Shown: piece after piece, positions 57,089 to 64,000 of the stretch | Numbering within the stretch: the first letter of the stretch is position 1 | Layout: each line of letters starts with the position of its first letter | Source: Hevea brasiliensis | Taxonomy: Eukaryota > Streptophyta > Magnoliopsida > Malpighiales > Euphorbiaceae | Length of the DNA stretch: 64,000 nucleotides | Assembly: GCF_030052815.1 (NCBI RefSeq) | Contig: NC_079501.1 | Coordinates: forward strand, 78,202,979-78,266,978 | Direction: 5' to 3' | Translations under genes and position numbers: made by a program | Notes under the pieces: model-generated | Seen by the model: the letters and a program-made list of their open reading frames with translations, nothing else | Told to the model about the DNA's origin: nothing | The model's database searches: none

Positions 57089-58228
57089 TCATTTGCCTCC
57101 TTCTTGAATAAACTGTTGTTCAAGAAATGTGGCATCTCTACTTATCACAACCTTTTGTGAAGTAGGCAAATAAAAATAATATCCAAAACTATCTTTTGGA
57201 TATCCAATAAATCGACCTTTTTCTGATCTGGTCTCCAATTTATCAGTGTTCAGCTTTTTGATATAAGCTGGACAACCCCAAATCTTAATATGCTTATGAC
57301 TTGGTTTTCTTCCATGCCACATCTCATAAGGTGTGGAAGAAACTAATTTTGATGGAATCCTATTCAGAATATACAAAGCTGATTCTAATGCAAATCCCCA
57401 AAAGAAGATTGGCATATCAGTATAGCTCATCATACTACGTACCATATCCAATAGGGTACGATTTCTCCTTTCAGATACACCATTCAGCTATGGCATTCCT
57501 GGACGAGTCAGCTGAGAAACAATGCCATGCTCTCTCAAGTATTCATCAAATTCAGTACTCAAATATTCACCTCCACAATCTGATCGAAGAGCTTTAATAT
57601 TCTTTCCTGTTTCATTTTCTACTTCAGATTTAAATTCCTTAAACTTTTCAAAGGATTCATGTTTGTATTTCATAAAATACAAATACCCAAAGCTTGATTT
57701 ATCATCAGTAAAGGTAATAAAATAATGAAAACCCCCTCTAGCCATTTCTTTAAATGGACCACATACATCACTATGTATTAGCTCCAAAATATTTTTAACT
57801 CTTAGCCCTTGTCCAACAAAGGGTGATCTAGTCATTTTGCCCTGAAGGCATGATTCACAAGTTGGAGTAGGCTCAGAGCCCAATGAGGATAGAATCCCCA
57901 TTTTCTCCAGTTTTGCAATCCTATCTTCTGCAACATGACATAACCTTAAGTGCCAAATATATTTTGAACTTGAGTTGGTTTTCACCATGGCATTGCATTC
58001 TTTTAGATCACTTGCATTCAATTTTTGTTTTTCATTATTATCCAAATAATAAAGACCATCATTCATATAACCCGAACCAACATATTTATTTCCAAAATAA
58101 ATATTGTAAACATCATATGTGAACTGAAATTCATAGCCATTTCTAGTCAAACTAGATATAGAAATGATGTTCTTAAAAGCATCAGGTACATATAAAATAT
58201 TATCCAAACACAAAACATGTCCAAACAT
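57089..58228 (-). pseudogene. Copia-C integrase (with GAG-pre-integrase), one internal stop
   Basis: 58228-57491 and 57451-57089 share one frame, split by TAG at 57488-57490 where CAG (Gln of PGMPQLNG) is expected. It contains the zinc-binding WHLRLCHVAEDR and CESCLQGK, the core ELIHSDVCGPF, FTDDKSSFGY and RSDCGGEYLSTEFDEYL (D, D, E catalytic set), then FWGFALESALYILNR and the chromosomal-side C-terminal region. Apart from the one stop it is intact. Integrase joins the cDNA ends to the 5-bp staggered target. Confidence 0.82.
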
Positions 58229-58485
58229 GTAAAAGATTTAGATCCTATGGCTAAAGCTTCAACAGTTGACCATTGCCAATCCGGACTCTAATATCTTGAG
58301 AACACAAGTGCTCTTTGTTTGCTAGTTCTGCATATCATTAGAAATGTGAGAACGGCACCAAGATCTAAAACCCAAGCTGTAGATGAACTATGAGTATCAT
58401 CGAATCTAAATAACAAGATATGGACATACCTTCCAAGGTGTATCCTTCTTGTCCTTTAGAGAAGCAAGATACTGGGCGGTTCCTT
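58229..58485 (-). pseudogene. Copia-C protease region, indel cluster
   Basis: Corresponds to Copia-A 41630-41880. 'tgggttttagat' (WVLD) and part of the flap are recognisable, but roughly ten small indels relative to Copia-A destroy the frame within ~250 bases, including the bases after the active-site Asp. Gag on one side and integrase on the other are clean. Confidence 0.6.
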
Positions 58486-59286
58486 TCAGTGCCCATCCTT
58501 CTGGCAGTGGAAACACTTTCCTTTGCCTCCATAAGCTTTAGTCTTCCTTTTCTGTTTAGCTATTTTCTTGGAAGGACCAGGAATCTGAGGTTTCTTTTTC
58601 TTATTGCCCTTCTTCTTGTTGGACTTTCCAGCAGAAGAAGATGCAACCAATGCTACCTCTTTTCCTTTATTGCCTGGCATATTCTTTTGGGCAATAGCCA
58701 GCATGTTGAGTAAACCAGCTAAGGTGCATTCCTGTTTAGTCATATGGAAATTTGTCACAAAATTCCCAAAAGACTCAGGAAGGGACTGAAGGATCAAATC
58801 CGTCTGTAGTTGGAAATCCATGTTGAAGTCAAGATGTTCCAACTGCTCAATCAGCCGAATCATCTTGTGGACATGATCTCCAACATTTTGTCCCTCAGAC
58901 ATCCTCATACGGAATAGCTGGCTAGATATCTCATACCTGGCATTCCTGCTGTGCTCACCATACAACTCTTGTAGGTGAAGGAGGATCTCACTCGCACTCT
59001 TCATGTTCTCATGTTGCTTCTGTAACTCATTACTCATGAAAGCAAGCATGTAACACTTAGCTCTCATATCATGCTCCTTCCACTTGTCCAAAGTTTCATG
59101 TTCCTCTTGTGTGGCCTCTGGAGGTAAGGGACCAGGAACATTTGAATCTAGAACATATCCTATATGTTCAAGGTTCAGGACAAGTTTCAAATTTCTTAGC
59201 CAATCAGACAGATTAGGTCCTGTCAACCTATTGTGATCAAGTATACTTGCAAGGATATTGGATGGTGGTGGTTGTTTTGTGCTCAT
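58486..59286 (-). CDS. Copia-C gag (UBN2-type)
   Basis: 266-residue open frame from ATG at 59286 (MSTKQPPPSNILASILDHNR). It has the copia gag core: LTGPNLSDWLRNLKLVL, DKWKEHDMRAKCYMLAFM, SSQLFRMRMSEGQNVGDHV, LIEQLEHLDF and LILQSLPESF, then a Lys-rich basic linker and the start of a CCHC zinc knuckle (KCFHCQKDGH). The frame ends at a TGA inside the knuckle, where a Trp codon is expected. Gag forms the particle and binds RNA. It is the best-preserved coding unit of the nest. Confidence 0.85.
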   Translation of the reverse strand: MSTKQPPPSNILASILDHNRLTGPNLSDWLRNLKLVLNLEHIGYVLDSNVPGPLPPEATQEEHETLDKWKEHDMRAKCYMLAFMSNELQKQHENMKSASEILLHLQELYGEHSRNARYEISSQLFRMRMSEGQNVGDHVHKMIRLIEQLEHLDFNMDFQLQTDLILQSLPESFGNFVTNFHMTKQECTLAGLLNMLAIAQKNMPGNKGKEVALVASSSAGKSNKKKGNKKKKPQIPGPSKKIAKQKRKTKAYGGKGKCFHCQKDGH

Positions 59287-61058
59287 TTTTATTAGAAAAT
59301 TAATTGCAAAAAATAACCAGATTAATTAGTAAATGTATCATGTAATTAACCAAAATGATTATAGTCTTTTAATCAAATTGGTCCTCCACTAACTTAGCGA
59401 ATCCTACACTTCCAAAGCAGAAAACGGAAATCCTAGTTGGATGGATTTCTAGTGGGTGATTGAATTCTTATAATTCTATTGATCATCCTCAGGTACATCC
59501 ATTATTGGAATTACAATAAACTATAAGTGAGCAACTCCTTGTCCATCACATCTCATGTGAGGTTCAATCCTTTACCTATCCCCTAATGCTCAAAATCTCA
59601 GGTACATCCATTATTGACTTATCTTGCATTAGTTAAATTGATCCCATTGAGCCAGTAATTATGCAAATAATTTTATTGTCCTCAGGTACATCCAATATTG
59701 GCCACTAAACCATTTACATATTTACAACATCTCATGCTTAACAATTATTCTTAAGAAAATCTCTTAAATTAATTGCATCTTATGCAACTATTTAAAATTT
59801 CTTAAAATAATTGCCCCAATGGAGGGCCTATGTTATAATTACTTTAATTATAGCATTTCCAACTTAATCATTTGTTTGAAAGATTTTATGGTCATTCTAA
59901 TTACTATTAAGATCTTACTTTGCACATTATCCAATTAGCATGCATATATTATATAATAGCATACATTCCCATACATCTCATGCATTCATGGATAAGCAAT
60001 AAATATGGTATGATCATGGACTTTCTAAGGGATTCAATTCTGAGCCACCAAGAATTGAATCAAGGCATTCCTAGGTGCATTTCATTCATTCATTTTACAA
60101 GAGTTGCTGAAGGAGTACATAATCAACACTTGATCTTGAATTCCTCCCACTGGTCCCACCAATGCTCTTGACCTCCTTGAACTTCTTGCAATCCAATATT
60201 ACATAGTAATCCTTGGCATACCAAGGCGAATTTACAAGAACTTAAATAAATGAAATTACAACCCAAAAATTATTACAAACTTAATAATACATGCCCAAAA
60301 TAAATTAAAATAAATTAATTAATTTACAATCCCAAAGAAACATAAAAGAAATAAATCCAATCACATTGGTCTTTTATAGTCCATGATCATCCATCATGCA
60401 TATCACTATTTAACAATTAAATAAAACATACATACTTAAATTAAATTGAATATCTCATATTCAACTTAAAAATCCAGATTTGAATATGATTCAAATAAAT
60501 TTAAAAATTCAGATTTGAATCTCATTCAAATAAATTTAAAAATTCATATTTGAATCACATTCAAACAACTTTAAAAATTCAGATTTGAATCACATTCAAA
60601 CATTTTTTTAAAAAAAATCAGATTTGAATCACATTCAAACATTTTTTAAAAAAACAGATCTAAATTTTATTAAATCAATTTTAAAAAATCAGATTTAAAT
60701 ATGATTCAAACAACTTTAAAAATTCAGATTTGAATCACATTCAAACAACTTTTAAAATTCAGATTTGAATCGCATTCAAACAATTTTTAAAATTCTGATT
60801 TGAATCATAATTTAATTCTGTGATTAAAAATCCCAATTAAATATTTTAATTAGTCATATGATGAACCTTTCATCATGCAACAATTGCAGAATTTAATAAC
60901 AACCATGCGCACCATGATCTTCCCAAGCCATGCACACCATGTTGGAGTTCATCAAGCATGCCGCCACACCTCTTGATCCAACCAGCAATGGATCAATCAT
61001 CTCATGATCAAATCACACAATTAAATCATATAATCAACAATCTAAATGGCAAATATAG
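59287..61058 (-). other. Copia-C 5' leader (primer site to gag)
   Basis: Non-coding. It contains repeated 'cctcaggtacatccattatt' motifs (59486-59700) and a ~35-bp tandem array (60466-60810). The small ORF at 59920-60171 is chance. Confidence 0.75.
60466..60810 (-). repeat. About 35-bp tandem repeat in Copia-C leader
   Basis: Nine or ten units of the 'cagatttgaatcacattcaa' plus A/T-rich spacer type, with variable spacer length. Homologous to 43845-44095. Confidence 0.9.
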
Positions 61059-61072
61059 TGGCTCTGATACCA
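61059..61072 (-). other. Copia-C primer binding site (tRNA-iMet)
   Basis: TGGTATCAGAGCCA on the minus strand, two bases inside the 5' LTR. Confidence 0.92.
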
Positions 61073-61074
61073 AT

Positions 61075-63182
61075 TGAAGGAACGGAAGCGTAAAAAACAC
61101 AAGTTTATACCATTGAATTCAAAAATTTTCACCTAAGGTCACATGCATCATGCAAGATTTATTTTTATCTATTTGATTTCAATGATAAACAACATATTAA
61201 AACTCTTTTAACATGTTTTTGAATCTTTATTTTCCATTTAAGATTTTAAAATTAATTAGATTAATTTTAGAACCCTAGATTAAATCAAGAACGATTACAC
61301 TAACCTCTTGATGCATTGCAGCGTGTCTGCGCCTTTGAGATTCGTCTTCAGGACACCAGATGTTGTCCCTCTAGCTTGTCCACACCAAGAACACCTATGG
61401 TAGCCCTTGAACAGTTTCTAAAGCTTTTTCTATTAATTAGAAATTCAAGTTCTGCCTTTTAATAGATTAGAGATGTAAACAGGACACTAGAAACAATTTC
61501 TAGTGTTCTTAATTCAAGAGATTGATGGATAATCTCTTTGAATTAATGAGAGATGAAGAAGAATAGATGAAAAGCCTCAAAGTGGCGTGACAAAGGAGAG
61601 GAGTGGCTGCTAGTTGCTTTTTCTTTTCATAACAACACTTAAATAGCTAGGTTAACACATTAAACCCTTGCCACATGTCACCCTTTGATTAGCTATAGGT
61701 TTAAGTGACCCAATCACATTGTGCCAAGTGTCAAACCTATATTTAATCTTGATTTTAATCATCTTACATGATTAAAAAACATTTGGCAAGCTTATGTGTA
61801 ATCCCATGTGTCACCATCTCATGGTGCCACGTGTCACACTGTGAAATGACTAAAATGCCCCTGTGTCTTAATTTTGAGTTCTTAACCCAAAATAATTATT
61901 TTTCTTCTTCTAATCAATTTATATCAAATATAAATAAATTAATTAATCTCTATTAATTAATTTTTCATTAATTAAATTCATATTTAAACACTTTAAATAT
62001 AAATTTAACTTATACTATACATCCAATAATCTAGATTTGGTTTCAAGTCATGCTAGGGACTTTGCAATTTAATTGCAAACCAAACCTATTTAATTAATCA
62101 ATTAAACTCTTTAATTAATTAATTAAATCATATTTAAATAGATGATAACTTGTGTATGTGTGTGACTTACTAGGCTCATCACTAATTAGCAATGAGACAT
62201 GATATCAACTCTTAATATCATCAGAACTCTTTCTTACCATAAATGATTTCTCTAAATCATTTTATGAACCTCATAGACCATGGTTAACACCTAGCATAGC
62301 ATGCCATGGCCACCCAATTAGTAATAAGGTTTACCTTAAATGAACTTATAATCATATGTTACCATGCACTAGAATCTCTCTGTTACAAAATCCCAACTCA
62401 AGTTAGAGTCATGGTTTATGTCAAACTCCATTTGCTATGAATATTATGTTCTCTTTTAATTCCAGTTCTTGATTAAAAAGATTTTCTCATCAGAAACTCT
62501 TTTCTGAATAAACCTATATGTCCTGGCCAGGAACTTGAAACATCAAGAACAATTAAATGAACATAGGATTTTATCTCTATTTACTTAGAGGAACAGATTC
62601 CATCTTGATCAACACTTACCTCCATATATAACTAGTAGGAGCCAACACATGCCCATATACCCATACATAGTACAAGTATGAAAGCAGTATCAAACTCAAA
62701 CTACCTATATACAAGATAACTGTGCTATCTCAGGTCTAAAGATTATATGCACTGATATGATTTGTGACAAAACATTGACAAGAGTAAACTCCATGTGCTT
62801 GTCATAAGTGTCACTGGTTCGGCCTACTTAACATTTATAAGTGCCTATCATGTTTGTTATATGGCATGAGACTCACCATTCCATCTTATTTATATCTCAT
62901 ATAAATAACTTGGGAACAAACATGAATACAATCTTTCTGGATAAGTCTTGTCCTTATTATGAAGTATCCTTGATTGTGAACCTATTTATGATACTTTGTG
63001 CTTGAAATATTGTCACTCATATTCTTAACAACTTAAGAATAATATTTATAACAAAATATCAATGGACCTTTTCTATTACACATAAATATATTATGTAAAC
63101 GGAAAAGTGGAAATGCCTTTTATTAATAAAAATATGTACAAGATACATACTAAATGATATGCTCTAGGGCATACTACTAACA
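61075..63182 (-). repeat. Copia-C 5' LTR
   Basis: 2108 bp, TGAAGGAACGG to CTACTAACA; near-identical to 53195-55301. GGGAT follows at 63183-63187. Confidence 0.92.
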
Positions 63183-63795
63183 GGGATAAACCAATTATTC
63201 TTTTCGCTCTATCTTTATAGATGCGAATCCTAAGAATATAGGTTGCCTCCCCTAAGTCTTTCATGAAGAATGTATTTGATAACCATACTTTTACAGTTGT
63301 TAACATACCTGTGTGATTACCCATCAACAAAATGTCATCCACATATAAGACAAGAAAATTGACAACACTATCACTAACCTTCTTATATACACATGGCTCA
63401 TCCTCATTTTTGATAAAACCAAATGACTTAATGGCTTCATCAAAGCGGATGTTCCAACTCCTCGAATCTTGTTTCAACCCATAAATGGATCGCTTTAGCT
63501 TGCATACCTTGGAACCATCTTTGGGATTCAAAACCCCTATGTTGTTCCATGAAAATGTTTTCTTCAATGTATCCATTGAGAAAAGCTGTTTTGACATCCA
63601 TATGCCAAATCTCATAATCATAGTATGCAGCTATTGCTAATAGAATCCTAATTGATTTAAGCATGGCAATAGGCGAGAAAGTCTCCTCATAGTCGATTCC
63701 TTGCCTTTGGCGAAACCCTTTCGCTACTAACCTTGCCTTATAGGTCTCTACTTTTCCATCAAAACCAATTTTCTTCTTGAAAACCCATTTGTTCC
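63183..63795 (-). pseudogene. Copia-B reverse transcriptase, N-terminal part
   Basis: Continues the RT that is cut at 53194. It reads [55 protein letters not shown], then a +1 shift near 63530 and SIYGLKQDSRSWN and LYVDDILLMGN. At 63795 (gttcc) homology to Copia-A/C stops abruptly and foreign sequence begins. Confidence 0.82.
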
Positions 63796-64000
63796 GTAAC
63801 ATCCTCCTTGCACCAATTCTGTATGTTCTGTTGCTCTAGGGACCTAATATCAGTCCAGGCAAGTCAGGATGTCTGGAACTACACTTCGGTGATAGCGAAC
63901 AGACATATAATGATGAAATAAATAAAAAGAAAATGCAAGAAAAATTAAAGAAAAATAAAAGAGAGAAAATAAAACTAGGTTAAACGAGTCGACACCGTAG
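63796..64000. mobile_element. Start of another insertion in Copia-B (gypsy LTR-like)
   Basis: Begins (c)GTAACATCC, close to the TGTAACATCCC start of the LTR at 11523, exactly where Copia-B's RT is interrupted. The rest is outside the window. Confidence 0.45.

Larger units (their letters stand above)
53195..63182 (-). mobile_element. Copia-C: complete Ty1/copia element nested in Copia-B
   Basis: 9988 bp with LTRs at 53195-55301 and 61075-63182 that are very similar. The flanks GGGAT (53190-53194) and GGGAT (63183-63187) are a perfect target duplication inside the RT gene of Copia-B. It has an iMet primer site at 61059-61072, a leader with tandem repeats, gag (58486-59286), protease, integrase, RT and RNase H in copia order. 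Two nonsense codons and two clusters of small indels break the polyprotein. The near-identical LTRs and nested position make it the youngest full element here. Confidence 0.92.

Noticed and set aside
60466..60810. CRISPR-like array
   Set aside because: Regular short repeats, but the spacers are A/T variants of the same sequence and the repeat lies in the leader of a plant copia element.

Overview
The window looks like a repeat-rich, AT-rich piece of a eudicot plant nuclear genome. Three things show this: a TIR-NBS-LRR (TNL) resistance-type gene with plant introns (TNLs are essentially absent from grasses), nested Ty1/copia and Ty3/gypsy LTR retrotransposons, and tRNA-iMet and tRNA-Asp type primer sites. 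The LTR styles remind me of Euphorbiaceae, but that is an impression only. I see no rRNA, tRNA, CRISPR or bacterial-type gene.

Layout. 1-2343: two gypsy LTR 3' ends head to tail, the first apparently nested in the second. 2536-4694: a collapsed gypsy element (part LTR, purine tract, full LTR). 5175-9435: a complete gag-only gypsy element on the minus strand with 5-bp target duplications. 10430-18287 (minus): one TNL gene that I resolve into six exons (TIR, NB-ARC, linker, LRR, C-terminal C-JID/post-LRR domain, short tail). It carries one frameshift and one in-frame stop, so as written it is a pseudogene. Its 3.3-kb fourth intron holds a gypsy-type solo LTR with a copia-type solo LTR inside it. 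18288-23775: AT-rich intergenic DNA with a small LRR relic, a possible Helitron remnant and a gypsy LTR.

23779-32455 is the most unusual part: a head-to-tail array of five LTRs alternating with four ~1-kb internal segments (LTR-int-LTR-int-LTR-int-LTR-int-LTR, period ~1.9 kb). Each internal segment has an iMet primer site and a gag remnant joined to what looks like the 3' end of a gypsy polyprotein. Every LTR keeps a TATA box.

32456-64000 is a nest of minus-strand copia elements. A very old element D has its LTR split by Copia-A (32978-46461, duplication ATTTA). Copia-A's integrase is in turn split by a 3.7-kb gypsy solo LTR (37204-40933, duplication CTTTC). A second old element E is cut by Copia-B (from 50246). 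B's reverse transcriptase is split by the young Copia-C (53195-63182, duplication GGGAT), and B is cut again at 63795/63796 by an element that runs off the window. Copia-C is complete in layout but carries stops and two tight clusters of small indels.

The only host gene I can support is the TNL. Everything else is mobile-element sequence or featureless AT-rich DNA. Element limits with target duplications are base-precise; limits marked approximate are not.
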